Of a stretch of DNA of 64,000 bases, positions 34,285-46,400 are shown piece after piece. Within the stretch, counting starts at the first letter, position 1. Every line of letters starts with the position of its first letter. The stretch is from Ypsolopha sequella (taxonomy: Eukaryota; Arthropoda; Insecta; Lepidoptera; Ypsolophidae). Below the pieces are notes generated by a model. It did not search any database, was not told the origin of the DNA, and worked only from the letters and a program-made list of their open reading frames with translations. The stretch lies in NCBI GenBank assembly GCA_934047225.1, contig OW204012.1:11408001-11472000 (forward strand), written 5' to 3'. Position numbers and translations under genes: made by a program.

Positions 34285-34699
34285 TACTCGTATTTAAAAA
34301 AATTGAGGTGCTTATTTTTTGTTTATTTCATGAAATACACTGAAAATTATAATAAATTTCTGGTATATGCATTTTGACTATATAATCTAAGGTTTTGAAA
34401 TTGGAAAACACGTTTGGATAAATTTTCCTCGATAGAAATAATTGTTGAAATGAGGTCTTCAAACACACTTTTTCTCCTCGTTTGACGAATAGGAACCATA
34501 TACAGAACTCAAACATATTTTATTAGGTGTGTTTCAACAATATCTAGACATGTAATATTTGAAATTTTGCTAGGTATTTTAGTTTTTTTAATAAAAATAT
34601 AAAACCAACTTTTTCCCTTTCGCCCTGGATCCGCCCCTCTCGCACTGCGCGATTTTTCGCTTGGAGTGACAGTGACAAAAACAAAATTCGCATAGCCTC
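34285..34699 (-). mobile_element. TTAA-flanked MITE T1, inverted copy
   Basis: Right end ATTCGCATAGCCTC next to TTAA (34700-34703), with TCGCTTGGAGTGACAGTGAC inside. The left end is eroded. Confidence 0.7.
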
Positions 34700-35036
34700 T
34701 TAAATAAATAAATGATTTATTTACGACTAGATACCTCATAAAAAAAATAAAGTTTGGACTTCTAACAGTTCAACTTTTTCTGAAACGCAAAAGTGATAAT
34801 TTACAACTTTTCTTAACACGTTCGCAGCCCGTAGCACATTGTCGATAATACAATTTGAAGTCATTTTTACACATGAATGACTTCCTCCGCCAATATTTAG
34901 GTAAGTGTTCACTTCAGATGGAACAGAAAATCTAAACAATAGATTAAGATATTTGATCAATGAAGTCTTTTCATCAACTTTGGCGACATCATGTTTTAGG
35001 GCGCTAGTTGTTTAATTATTCAATGATGAAAAAAAA

Positions 35037-35380
35037 TTAAAAAAATTATTTATTGCACAACAAAGGATTTGTATACATATTTTTAGTGGCCAGGGCCTCC
35101 TATTAGATGTTCAAAGGGACATCTGTGTTAGGAAGACCTGCTCTTCCATAGGACCATCTACATTTAAGTTGCGCTTTTGAGATAACATATAAAATTTGTA
35201 CAAAAGTTTGAAATTAAGAGTGTGTATGAGAGAGGGTGTGTAAGTGTGTTTGTGTGGTCCTAAATGTGAGACGTCTTGTCCGTCTACAGACCCAAAAGTG
35301 AGGCGCCTGTCAAAGCGAGGCGGTCTCACACTGATAATTGAAAACAAAGACAAACCACACGTTACAGGAGCTGTCCGATT
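35037..35380 (-). repeat. Retroelement 3' UTR remnant
   Basis: Begins with ATTATTTATTGCACAACAAA (a reversed poly(A)-signal region). A minus-strand open frame (35111-35353) starts MSLFSIISVRPPRFDRRLTF and is probably UTR rather than protein. Confidence 0.45.
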
Positions 35381-36160
35381 TTTTTATTAGAACTGACCAC
35401 ATCAACTTGAATCATCTGTTACACTCGTTAAAAATAATCGAATTGACAGCGTGATGGGAGATGAGCTTTTTATGGCAATTTTACCTCACAGAGTTTTTTT
35501 CTTGGACAATAATAAAGCCTCCGAAAAACAAATCAAATCCCAGCGAACTGCTGCACACTGTTATACTATCTGAGCAGCGGTAAAATTAGTTATCGAAAAA
35601 TATACTAATTTAATTGTGTAACATCTACCGACAAAATAAATTAAACATAGCAAACTAAAATTTCTCACGATCACGGCTTAAATGAACCTCCGAATAAATT
35701 ACTGAACTTCCGAAAGAAATACTAACTTACACATTACTTAAAAAAACAAAACTATGAACCAAAAGTAAAAATTAAGTGCACGACGAGCTAAGCGAGGCGG
35801 AGCGTGTTACATAAAATAAGGAACCGAGCGAAGCGGAGCGGAACGAGACGAGGTCTCTAGTTTTAACAGAATCCATGACATAAAAAGAAATGTTTGGAGA
35901 TCTACGATAAAATAGCTGACTGTAGTTTTGGGAATTTTCATTATTTCATTGGGTAGTTTTCGTATATTTATTAGCACATAAGTTTTCGGTAGATTAGTAT
36001 TTAAAGTAGTAACATTCATAAATTGAACATCCTTATTTTTAATTTAGTTTTCGGAGCTTTTATTACTACCCTTTTTTCTTTCACCGTTAGCATACAAATA
36101 CTATGCACACAAAATACGAAAAACTCGTTGGTGAAAGCTCGACTCACAGGGTTAATCAAA
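35381..36160. other. No gene seen
   Basis: AT-rich, with one repeat of the GAGCGAAGCGGAGCGGAACG type at 35765-35870. Confidence 0.4.
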
Positions 36161-36176
36161 ACTGGGAATATTTTTC

Positions 36177-36524
36177 AGGTGGTAGAGCTGATGCTGGGCT
36201 CGACTGTGGAGGTACCACCATCTTACTTGGAGACCCCCTCGAAGTAATTCGGGGGGAGTAAGAGGACAGCTCACAGGCAAAAAACTAGGAGGCCCACCAT
36301 GCCTGGGACCCATGGATGGCGGTATATCCATCCCTAATGGAACAGACTGGTGACGGGCAACGGCGTCACTGGTGTGAGGTTTCAAGCACCGCGCTCACCA
36401 ACCCCCCTGCCTAGCGTGTGTGAGTATGGGCAATTCTTCCAGGATGACCGCCGGGAGTGGCAAAGTCCTGGAAAGGCTTATGTCCAGCAGTGGACGAACT
36501 AGGCTGATGGATGGATGGATGGTT
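36177..36524 (+). mobile_element. (ATGG)n-tail SINE, copy 2
   Basis: Same sequence as copy 1. The 11-bp duplication GGGAATATTTT (36164-36174, 36525-36535) confirms retroposition. Confidence 0.88.
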
Positions 36525-36608
36525 GGGAATATTTTGAGCCCTTGCATAAAAACACCACATGGGTGGTATAAATCTTCCGTGCCGCTCAGTTACGCGGATT
36601 GTTAACGA

Positions 36609-37215
36609 GCTGCACAATGCTAAAATTCAGTCCTGCTCTGACGCCTTTGTTTTTTAACTGTCTATCCTGCTTTAATCAGATACCGCGCACGCAAAACTTC
36701 AGTTATTTTGAAATCTCGGCTACATTAGGACATTAATTATTATTTCTTTATGTAATAAAATGAAAAATATATATATTGCCTTTATCAGCTTGTTTTTTCG
36801 TTTTTTATATATAATTATATAGGTAAATACACATAAAAGAAACACAATTATTGTAGAATAACATAAGATATATTTATATCCAAGATATATTTCGGGCCCC
36901 ACTGGGCCCGGCATCAGTTGATATAAGATATGAGAATAATACAATAAAAAAATTTTTTAAAAAGGAAAAATGTAATAAAGATGTTTTATTCTATTTAGTA
37001 TCTGCGTGTGTTGGTTTCGTTTCAATCAGTTTTGTAATAAGGAAACGGAATCGCTTTTTTCATTAAATTCATGCCTTTTTTAAGTAGTTTAATAAAAATA
37101 AGATTCAAAGTATGTTTATTTATAAAGTGTAATTGATAATTGTCTTGAGTCAAAAAACACGCTATATTTTTTCACATTTTTACCTTCTACAGTGACGGAA
37201 CTGAATGCAATGCAA
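36609..37215 (+). mobile_element. T3 MITE relative, interrupted
   Basis: Shares GAGCTGCACAATGCTAAAAT and GTTGGTTTCGTTTCAATCAG with the intact element at 45716-46133. An AT-rich insertion occupies about 36765-36960. The TTAA borders are eroded. Confidence 0.65.
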
Positions 37216-37364
37216 AACAGATGTTTATTATTGTTCAATTTTTCAATTTCAAACCGTTTATTCATGATAAAAAACATTACAGAAATAGCAATTTCAAATG
37301 CACCGCCAAACTTCAAGGCAATTTATTGGCATTTGGCGCTCTCACTCTTGTAAGAACTGCCATT

Positions 37365-37584
37365 CTATTCTGTATCTATAGTTGCCAACTGGACTAGTTG
37401 CCTATCATCAAAAACATAGCTAAAAACGGAACTTTCAAAATTGCCTTTAGTCGGTATTGAACTATTTACGAACTGTGTCGTCACTTCAAGTGCGAACATA
37501 TCCTTAGACAATCGGAATTCGATAGTATATCTATAATTTTGATGATAGACACCAAGTCCAGATGGCAACTAAAGATACATAATA
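37365..37584. mobile_element. MITE-A copy
   Basis: Both inverted ends are present (CTATTCTGTATCTATAGTTG at left), uninterrupted. Confidence 0.8.
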
Positions 37585-37619
37585 ACATCCTGGTGTTATT
37601 ATTATATACAAAGTGAATT

Positions 37620-38044
37620 TCCGAACATCGTCCAAATTCATACTTGAGCCTTGGTAAGTGATCAGCGTCATGAACCAATAACAATTTTTGTAAAATTCAT
37701 AAAACGAAATTTCGACTCCCCATAGTGATTGACTCAGGACTGGGAGTGGGAGTAAATTACTATGGGAAGTCGAAATTTCATTATACGAATTTCACAAAAA
37801 TTGTTAACGATTCATACTGGTGGCTTGGTAAGTGATCAGTATCATTGGTCAATAACAATTTTTGTAAAATTCGTAGAATGAAATTTCGACTTCCCATAGT
37901 TATTTACTCGGAACTGGAAGTGAATTTCTATGGGAAGCCGAAATTTCATTTTACAAATTTCACAAAAATTGTTATTGATCCAAGATACTGATCACTTACC
38001 AAGCCACCAGTATGAATTTGGACGATGATCAAAAAGTCACCTTG
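37620..38044. mobile_element. MITE-B, compound copy
   Basis: The palindromic body appears twice in a row (about 37620-37805 and 37806-38044), ending GATCAAAAAGTCACCTT. Confidence 0.7.
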
Positions 38045-38380
38045 TATATATGATTTTCGCTGTTAGATCAATGATTGAACGAACCAGCTCAAATTTTCTC
38101 TACGTTTTCATAAATTTACATTTTTATGTAGGTATTCAATTTTGGTGCCCCTCAACGTGTTAAAAGTAAATTATTAATTATAGTCATGAATAAAACTTTC
38201 TCTAAAACTGTAGTGAGCGCTTATTAATTAAGTGTTAATTATATTATTAAAGTAATTAAAGAATTCGCACAATTCTATTTATTTTATACTTTTATGCCAA
38301 TGTTAAAATATGCATTGTTTTCTATTTATAGAATGCCTAACTACTTGAAAATACGAAATTTATACTTTAGTGGTATTCTC

Positions 38381-39911
38381 GAAGTAATTCGGGGGAGAGT
38401 AAGAGGACAGCTCACAGGCAAAAAACCAGGAGGCCCAGCATGCCTGGGACTAGGGTTACCATCTGACCGGATAAAGCCGGTCTTGACCGGCTTTTTAGTG
38501 TTAAGACCGGTCTCCGGCCGGATTTTAATCAAGACCGGCTTTTTTACATTTCACAATGGACGAAGGAAAGAAATACATTGGCAGTTGAGTCAATAAAAGC
38601 AATTACTCACTCAATATAATTTAAAGAATATGACATATGCACAATTTAACAATTTAATTAAAATATTTTTTATACTACACCTGCTCGGAAAGTACCTTCT
38701 TTCTTTGTTGAAAACGATGCAGAAAGTACGTCATTACTGTCATACAAATATGCGGGCGGCAAAAGTGTATGAAAATTCATTGTTAACGTGCTTGAGCGGG
38801 CAGAAAAAGTATATGCAAATCCATTGTTAACGTGCTTTTTTTTTTTTAAATAACATAAAGAATGAGCAAGTGGCCAAGTGGCCAGTATTATTTTGCGAAC
38901 TCGTACATAAAACTCGAAAAATGATACTGGCCACTTGCTTTTCCTGCACATAATAAAAAATAAGAAGGAAATAAAAGGTTGGAAAAAAGGCGCGAAGACG
39001 TGATGGCGTCGTTTTTTTGTTTTATTGAAAAAATATTGCATTTTGGGTGTTTTGATCAACAATAGTGATAGGATATTGTGAATTAAAATCGCCGTAACCT
39101 GTGTAGTGTGTTGTTCAATGGAACAAAAGTGCGGGCTGTGCCTTTTCGTGTGTTTTTTCTAACCCTGTTGTATTTGCGTTACAAGGCTATCATTATAGCG
39201 GAAACGACAGGACAGTGACTTAGACAGGACAGACCTTTCAGATGATCCTCAACAGAAGAGGATAGTGCATATAAACATAAAAAACTATAACGTCAAACAT
39301 GGCTGTATGGGCTAAGATCCCTTTGCCTTTCCACTTAGTGGGAAAATGAAAAAAAAAAAAAAAAGTGACAATCGCACGCGAGTCAGTCGGTTTCTTTTAT
39401 TGTATCTTGATTAAAAGTAAAATGATACTATTTCCTCGCAGGTGTAGTATAAAGCACTATGTATCACTCGGGAGAAAGTGCGATTCCCAACCCGTGTGTA
39501 TTGAGGCCCTTGGCTTCGCCTCGGGCCTCAAACTACACCCTCGTTAGTAATCTTCCCCTTTCTTCCCTCGGTGAACAATGTACTATTATAAAACAAACTT
39601 GTTGAAAGCCGTTGCCAGTGGACAAAAGTATAAAGTGCAAAAAATGTAATTTCAGTTAATAAAGTTTAATTATAATCTCCTGAGTTTTATTTTCAGCAAA
39701 AGACTGGACTTTTTTTACAGAAATCAGGATTTTTTATTGCTTGCGGCCGGCTTTTCAATTTTAACCCCTGGTAACCCTACCTGGGACTGATGGATGGCGG
39801 TATATCCATCCCTAATAGCCGGGCCTTACTGGGAACAGACTGGTGACGGGCAGCGGCGTCACTGGTGGGTTCCGGCACCGCGGTCATCAACCCGCCTGCC
39901 CAGCGTGTGCG
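38381..39911 (+). mobile_element. (ATGG)n-tail SINE split by a hAT element
   Basis: SINE sequence 38381-38450 resumes at 39780 (CCTGGGACTGATGGATGG) and stops at the hairpin at 39909. The intervening DNA is the hAT element 38451-39779. Confidence 0.85.
38451..39779. mobile_element. Non-autonomous hAT element (1329 bp) with 8-bp TSD
   Basis: Ends TAGGGTTACCA and TGGTAACCCTA, flanked by CCTGGGAC (38443-38450, 39780-39787). Subterminal regions repeat CCGGTC/CCGGCT blocks, possible transposase-binding sites. The longest internal open frame (38670-39062, -) resembles no transposase. It also holds an IR around GGCCAGTAT (38868-38940). Confidence 0.88.
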
Positions 39912-39982
39912 AGTGAAGACGTTTACGCGACGACGTTACGCCTCACAACGCCTAACGTCGTCGCGTAAACGTCTTCACTCGC
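39909..39982. repeat. Perfect 30-bp-stem hairpin
   Basis: 39909-39938 and 39953-39982 are exact inverses (arm starts GCGAGTGAAGACGTTTACGC) with a 14-base loop. It lies precisely where the SINE copy loses its 3' part. Confidence 0.9.
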
Positions 39983-40228
39983 CCAGATGAAGGCAGTCTA
40001 AATCTGCTGAAACTGGTCGGCTTTCCCGATCATAACACGTATTGAGGTGAGCCGTTTTTATATAAATCATAAATATACAAATATAAATATTTATAAATGC
40101 TTTTCTGGTCTTTAACGCAATGTTTGTGATAAAATCAAGGACATTCACCACTTCGTATTGACTGTCTGAAAGCCTTTTTTTTTTTTCTTTTTCTATTTAT
40201 TTTGGTACGTAGATATGTATGAACGATT

Positions 40229-40650
40229 CGGAACGTACTCTTAAAGCGCTACGGAAAAAAAAACGTCACTTTTAGAACTTGCATATCTACTTTAGTAAAA
40301 AATGTTTTATTTTTGGAATCTTTTTCTAGGGATCTGTTAAACAGAAACGCAATTGGAAAAGTTTGGCTCAATAGAAACATTTGTTAAAATGAGGTCTTTT
40401 TCGACACCAATTCTCCTGGTTTGACAATTTAAAATGACATAATGGACTGCAATTATATTTTATTAGATGGGTTTAACGGTGTCTAGGAGTTTCATAGCAA
40501 CTTGAGTACATTTTATATTAATAAAAAACCGACTTTTTGCTACTTTTCCACGAATCCGTTCCTTTCGCACAGAGGGTTTTTTTCGCATATGGAGTAACAG
40601 GGACGCTAAAACTTTTACATATCGCCTCAATACGCAGGTTTGAATCGTTC
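40229..40650 (-). mobile_element. TTAA-family MITE (T4), diverged
   Basis: Starts at CTCTTAAAGCGCTACGG and ends AAAACTTTTACATATCGCC. It resembles 61416-62070 through AATCTTTTTCTAGGGATCTG. Confidence 0.65.
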
Positions 40651-40833
40651 TTAACCAATTTACAACTGAAAAGAAAACGAACGCTCCTTGACTAAAGCAT
40701 CTTTAGTCAAAGAAACGCTCCGTGAGACAAGTCAATTTTGTACGCGTTGATTTAATTTGATACGGGGGCCAAGAAGATGTTGAAAACATGATATACACAT
40801 CATACTTGGCACTATCAGGACGCGCAGACATAA

Positions 40834-41128
40834 AAACCGGCCAAGTGCGAATCGGACTCGCGCACGAAGGGTTCCCTACCATCATCTATAAAAACGGCAA
40901 AAAAAACATGTCTGTTGTATGGGAGCTCCCTTAAATATTGATTTAATTCTGTTTTTTAGTATTTGTTGTTATAACGGCAACAGAAATACATCATCTATGA
41001 AAATTTCAACTGTCTAACTATCACAGTTCATGAGATACAGCCTGGTGACAGACGGACAGACAGACGGACAGCGGAGTCTTATTAATAGGGTCCCGTTGGT
41101 TACCCTTTGGGTACGGAATCCTAAAAAG
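40834..41128 (+). repeat. Dispersed repeat R2, intact copy
   Basis: From CCGGCCAAGTGCGAATCGGA to CCCTTTGGGTACGGAATCCT, uninterrupted, so it shows the sequence before the insertion at 7504. Confidence 0.75.
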
Positions 41129-41206
41129 ATACAATAAGCCGGTAAGAAAATAAGGGATTTGAAATATGAGCCAAATCGGTCAGAGTTACCGAGTTGTACT
41201 GCCCCC

Positions 41207-41428
41207 CTATTGTGTATCTTTAGTTGCCAACTGCACGAGGTGCCTATCATCAAAAACATAGCTAAAAACTGAAATTTCAAAATTGCCTTTAGTGGGTATT
41301 GAACTAGTAACAATCTGTGTCGTCACTTCAAGTGCGAAAATATCCTTAGGACATCGGAATTCGATAGTATATCTATGTTTTTGATGATAGACACCCAGTC
41401 CAGAAGGCAACTAGAGATACACAATAGG
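41207..41428. mobile_element. MITE-A copy, intact
   Basis: Inverted ends CTATTGTGTATCTTTAGTTG and its partner, 222 bp. Confidence 0.85.
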
Positions 41429-41844
41429 CCCGCAGGTCGCGGCTGGATTGAGACAGATCGGCGAAAGTGGTGGGGGACTAGCGCATGTGTTCATTCGCGC
41501 ATACAATTAGTAAGTGCGATAGAGAAATAATGACTGAAGTCAAGGTCAAAAGTCAAAAACCATGCCGATACCTGTAAGAGGGGGTCCGCGAGTTCACTAT
41601 TCGGGACGAACTATTAGCTATGATGTGTCCAAAATCTTCTGGGCTCTTTACCGGGTTAAGACGGATCGTATATGAAACTTCCCCCCCATGAATAGGTTCA
41701 AAATTCGCTTTTATTCGCTGTTAACAATACCTACACAATAAAAAACAAAAGTAAAGAAAACACAATACTTGGACATTTGTTAGAAACTAGATTTTATGAT
41801 GGAGAAATTTGGCCCTCTGCCTCTCTTTTCTTCAACTAGTTTAA

Positions 41845-42310
41845 GGCGATTACCATCGCCAAATTAGCAGCTCGATATTTGTCACTACAAATATCAACGG
41901 AAACGACATTGAAATAACGTTCATATCAGCGCGCAATACATTGTGGCTGTTACGACGCTCGCTGCGTCCTTGATAGGGCGAAATAGGAGAAAATTATACT
42001 TTTCACTTGGACGTGATTACTCGATTGAATAATCTTATGTTATGTTTATAGCTATAAAGTTTATCTATTTATCAAAGCATAGATGAATTCAATCGGCCAA
42101 GCCACTCAGGAGCAGTAGGGAATTTGAGGTCAAAAAACACCATTCAGTAAAAAAAAAAATCATGTAGAAGTTTTGGTGGTATGAAAAAGAAAAATGTTGC
42201 ATATGTTGTCTAAGAGTTGATTATTCATAATACATTTTTTCGTTATTTTTGGTTTGGCCATAAACGAGGAGTAGGCTTTAGAACGTACCCATTTGGCAAT
42301 AGTAAGGCCC
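41845..42310. mobile_element. TTAA-flanked MITE T2, second copy
   Basis: Ends GGCGATTACCATCGCCAAAT and ATTTGGCAATAGTAAGGCCC, flanked by TTAA (41841-41844, 42311-42314); inverted relative to 28885-29345. The right TTAA also begins the next repeat (GGGGCAGGTAGCTGCCAACG). Confidence 0.85.
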
Positions 42311-42314
42311 TTAA

Positions 42315-42560
42315 GGGGCAGGTAGCTGCCAACGACCTTAAGTCGACCTGTGTCGGTACATATATAGACATAAACTATATTGAAATAACGTTCATATCAG
42401 CGCGCACTGCATTACAACGTCGCTGGGTCTCCGGATAGCGCAAAATAGGAGAAAATAATACTTTTCACATGGACGCAATGGACGAAAAATAATTTCATAA
42501 ATAATTTCTCTAAGCAATATTTTCCTTGTATTTTTGTGCAAGAACCATTAGTGGTTTCAA
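42315..42560 (+). repeat. TTAA-adjacent repeat (GGGGCAGGTAGCTGCC type)
   Basis: Shares sequence with 60232-60297 plus 60948-61160, and shows the empty target site of the 650-bp element found there. Confidence 0.75.
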
Positions 42561-42731
42561 AGAAATAACCAATTTTATTTAATTTTAGTCTAAAAACGGC
42601 TTGACACTACATATTTTTTTCATAATATTACGTGTTTACATATGAAATTGCTGTTTTCTATGGAGAATTTGAAGGAAACTCAATTTTCAGTACTAACATT
42701 TTTGCACTTTTTTTTAGGAATTATAAATCCA

Positions 42732-42976
42732 TCATCCATCCATCAGTCTAGTTCGTCCACTGCTGGACATAAGTCTTTCCAGGACTTTGCCACTCCCGGC
42801 GGTCATCCTGGAAGAATTGACCATACTCACACACGCTGGGCAGGCGGGTTGGTGAGCGCGGTGCCGGAACCCTCGCACCAGTGACGCCGCTGCCCGTCAC
42901 CAGTCTTTTCCATATAAGGCCCGGCTATTAGGGATGGATTTACCGCCATAAATCGGTCCCAGGCTTGGTGGGCATG
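42732..42976 (-). mobile_element. (ATGG)n-tail SINE, 5'-truncated
   Basis: Inverted copy beginning at the (CCAT)n tail. Flanked by ATAAATCCA (42723-42731, 42977-42985). Confidence 0.85.
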
Positions 42977-42989
42977 ATAAATCCAAATT

Positions 42990-43600
42990 ATGTAATTTCT
43001 TTTATGTATGAATGAGAGAACATTAAGCTAACAGCAACATTAATTTAATTTGTGAAAAGTGTCAGCTGTAAAAAATGATTACGAATCTTATCATGGAAAT
43101 GGATCGCATTTAGGACAAACTGTTTTTGAAGATTTATTTTTTATAATCAAACTGAAAATAAAAACAAAATTTGATACGTAGATATACAACCTTGAAATCA
43201 ACTTTCAAACAAAAAACAAATAATGGAAATAGCTATTGAATTACAGGAATTATGAACTCATGAATATGTACGAAAATTTTGGCAATTTCATAGGACGTAC
43301 CATACAAAGTGTAAGGAAATACGAACTTTGCCGAACATTGGCGAAGATTTGTATGCGCGTTATTACTTTGGGAGCACTGTAAATGTAAGTGTCGGGGTCT
43401 TATCCCATTTAAAGGTGATTGGCTAAAAATTAAGTGAAACATCATTTCTAGCCAATCAAGTGTACGTACCTTTGAAACTGATAGGTATCGATAAATGTTG
43501 AAGTTAGACAATAAGACCCGGTTAAGGGGCTGCACAGTCCTTTAATTCAGTCCTGCTCTCACGCTTTTGTTTTTTAAGGTGATATATCGTCCGTGCAAAG
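42990..43600. other. No confident gene
   Basis: A minus-strand open frame (43233-43535) has no recognisable motif. The segment 43505-43575 carries the GGGGCTGCACAGTCCTTTAA start of the T3 MITE family. Confidence 0.35.
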
Positions 43601-43759
43601 GTATAGATTACAATAGAATAGCTTTATTTGGTATTTCCACATTTTTACTTAAAACTAACAACTAGAGTCTAATAATGATACCAAATAGGTCTCCACTCAG
43701 CATGTGTCATGAGCATGGCTAGCGCCATGACGCTTATTTTCAGTGGATGCCTACATATA

Positions 43760-45054
43760 CGTAGGGCGGCTGATATGTAATCTCCTTGGTCAGAAATATA
43801 TACAAAAATAATGTTGGCTGGTATGGATTTATATTCGTTTGTTATTCTATTTTCAAAATGTATTACATTCATTTGTTTATTGCGTCACGTTTATTTGTCT
43901 CCTACAATTGTTTCGAACATGTCGGTAGAAAAAGTGAAAATGGATAAAATCGAGCAGCGTGCGGTGATTAAGTTTTTGACTAAAGAAGGGAATACGCCTT
44001 CGGAGATCAGACAGCGTATGTCACGTGTGTTTGGCAGTTCGTGATCTTCCGAATTTGTTATAAAGTTTTGGTCAAGGCAGTTTAAATTAGGTCGTGAGAG
44101 CCTCGAAGATGATCCTCGTAGCGGAAGACCAGTTTCGGCCGTCACCGATGAAAATGTAGCCAGGGTGAAAAAAAAATATATTAGAGGACCGACGAGTGAA
44201 GCAGTGGGAGATAGCTAGAGATGTGGGCGTCAGTAAAGAGCGAGTCAATGAAATAATTCATGAGCATTTGAACATGTCCAAGGTTAGTGCACGTTGGGTC
44301 CCTAGAATGTTGACTGCATTTGACATGGAGAGGCGTGTCAAATATTGCGAAGAGTTTTTGGACATGAGTCGAGGGAAAGAGGAAGAAATAATTTCTAGAA
44401 TTGTAACATGTGATGAGACTTGGATTCGACAATGGGACCCGGAAAGTAAGCAAGAGTCGTTACAGTGGAAATTTAAGGATGAGAAGCCGCCTCGGAAATT
44501 TAAGGTCTGTCCATCGGCCGGTAAACTTATGGCTACAATCTTTTGGGACACAGAAGGGATTTTGCTCATAGATTATTTACCGAAAAAAACTACAATGAAT
44601 GCTGATTATTACTCAAACTTATTATATCAACTAAGAGAGACAATAAAAGAAAAACGGCGAGGTAAACTAAGCAAAGGAATTCTGATTTTGCACGATAACG
44701 CACCAGTGCATACCGCACGCACAACAAAGCTAGCAATTAAAGACAATGGCTTCGAAACCATTGACCACCCCCCTTATAGTCCAGATCTAGCCCCCTGTGA
44801 CTATTTTCTGTTTAGACTTCTCAAGAAAGACCTCAGGCGACGAAGATTTATGACCGATGACGAAATGAAGGCAGCGGTTTCTGACTATTTTGACGACAAA
44901 CCGTTTTTTTTTTTTTTAATGGCTTAAATTCAATATTTGAAAAATTTAATAAGTGCATTTTACTAGCAAAGGACTATATAGAAAAATAAAAAAAAACTAT
45001 CCAGTTACGTCTTTTCTTTCATAGTTAGGTAGGTTACTTTTCAGCCTCCCCTCG
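43760..45054 (+). mobile_element. mariner element 2 (about 1295 bp)
   Basis: The left end CGTAGGGCGGCTGATATGTA matches the inverse of the right end (CGAGGGGAGGCTGAAAAGTA) with several differences. TA flanks both ends (43758-43759, 45055-45056). It sits inside a LINE-like 3' remnant (43610-43757). Confidence 0.85.
43920..44990 (+). pseudogene. mariner transposase, nearly full, two clear lesions
   Basis: Starts MSVEKVKMDKIEQRAVIKFL (N-terminal helix-turn-helix). An in-frame TGA at about 44042 interrupts it. A one-base length change in the A run near 44170 shifts the frame before ILEDRRVKQWEIARDVGVS. The remaining 240 residues are open: VTCDETWIRQWDPESKQ (first Asp), LILHDNAPVHTARTTKLA (second) and YSPDLAPCDYFLF (third), with 34 residues between the last two. 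A poly(T) run near 44903 gives an odd FFFFF stretch close to the C-terminus. The lesions look recent; inactive as it stands. Confidence 0.9.
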
Positions 45055-45329
45055 TATGTCATAAGTATACATATATACCACAATAACATCTAGACTATTT
45101 GACAATTAAATAAGCTATAATTAAATAATTAAATAAATTTGCTACCCATAAAAATACAGACAATTTCTGTATCCCTAAACTAACAAATAACAAACGCACA
45201 AAAAGAAATCCCAAACGACAACAGTTTTAAATTATTACAACAATAGCAATACTAAATAAATTATATATTGGAACAAGAAAGAAAACTAACTCTGGATATG
45301 AATAAAAGTAGTAACAATGTCCCCGTTAC

Positions 45330-45630
45330 TCCAGGCGGAAAGACTCGCAGTCCGAGAGGGACGGAATCGGGGAAAATTTACAAAAAGTCGGTTTTAAATT
45401 AATACAAAATTAACTAAAATAGCTATGAAAATTTCCGTATTCATTAATTTAGACATTGTTAAAACCCATCTAAATAAATATTTATGAAGTCTGTATGGTA
45501 TCCCAATTTGTCAGAATATCAAAAAACGTGTAAATTTATACCACGTTTTAATAATTATTTCTATCAAGTGAAATTCCTCCAATTGCGTTTCTGATAGACC
45601 AAAATCTAGAAAAAAGTCCCAAATTTGTTG
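45330..45630 (+). repeat. Diverged MITE, T1/T4-like
   Basis: Shares CGCAGTCCGAGAGGGACGGA-type and AAAAGTCGGTTTTAAATTAA-type sequence with the TTAA families. Ends unclear. Confidence 0.5.
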
Positions 45631-45715
45631 TACTAATTTATTTAACTTGGGGCTTCTTTTGAACAGCAGATAAATAACTTGAAAAAGTGTCCATTTTGAC
45701 GATATACCCCTTTAA

Positions 45716-46133
45716 GGGGCTGCACAATGCTAAAATTCAGTCCTGCTCTATCGCTTTTGTTTTTTAACTGTCTATCCTGCTCTAATCAGATGCCACGCAC
45801 CTAAAACTTCAGTTATTTAGAAAACACGGTTACATTAGGGCGTTAATTATAATTTCTTTATGTAATAAAGATGTTTTTCTAGTTAGTATCTGCGTGTGTT
45901 GGTTTCGTTTCAATCAGTTTTGAAACATGGAAACTAAATCGCTTGATTCGTTAAATTCATGTTTTTTTTAAAGTAATATAATTAAAAGAAGATTTAAAGT
46001 ATGTGTATATTTAAAAAGTTTAATTAATAATAATTGTCTTGAGTCAAAAAACACGCCATATTTTTTTCAAATTTTTCCCGTCGCCATTGACGGAACTGAA
46101 TCCAATGCGAAATGTTTAGCATTGTGGAGCCCC
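45716..46133. mobile_element. TTAA-flanked MITE T3 (418 bp)
   Basis: Ends GGGGCTGCACAATGC and GCATTGTGGAGCCCC (one mismatch), TTAA at 45712-45715 and 46134-46137. A piggyBac-type target. Confidence 0.85.
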
Positions 46134-46137
46134 TTAA

Positions 46138-46400
46138 GGATCGACCTGAAAGGGTTCGACTTGATTTTTTTTTTCACAAAACTGGTGCAAATATGAAGTG
46201 CATCAATAAATTCAATATTTTTTTGCCTACAATATATGTATTTTAGTACTAGCTAAAAACACTTCAATTTGTTGTTTCGCTGCTAATTATTAGTACTACG
46301 CGTCCAAGAAAAAGAGGCGAATGAGCCAACATATAATCGCCTCTATCAAAAGCAAATAAAGTCTTTGCCATTGGACTTCATAAAAACAATTGCTAGGGTA
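46138..46400 (+). repeat. Dispersed repeat R1, copy 2
   Basis: Matches 5893-6130 (ACGCGTCCAAGAAAAAGAGG, TCGCCTCTATCAAAAGCAAA). Confidence 0.7.

Noticed and set aside
38670..39062. 130-residue minus-strand open frame inside the hAT element
   Set aside because: No hAT transposase features (no BED finger, no dimerisation motif); composition looks like chance.
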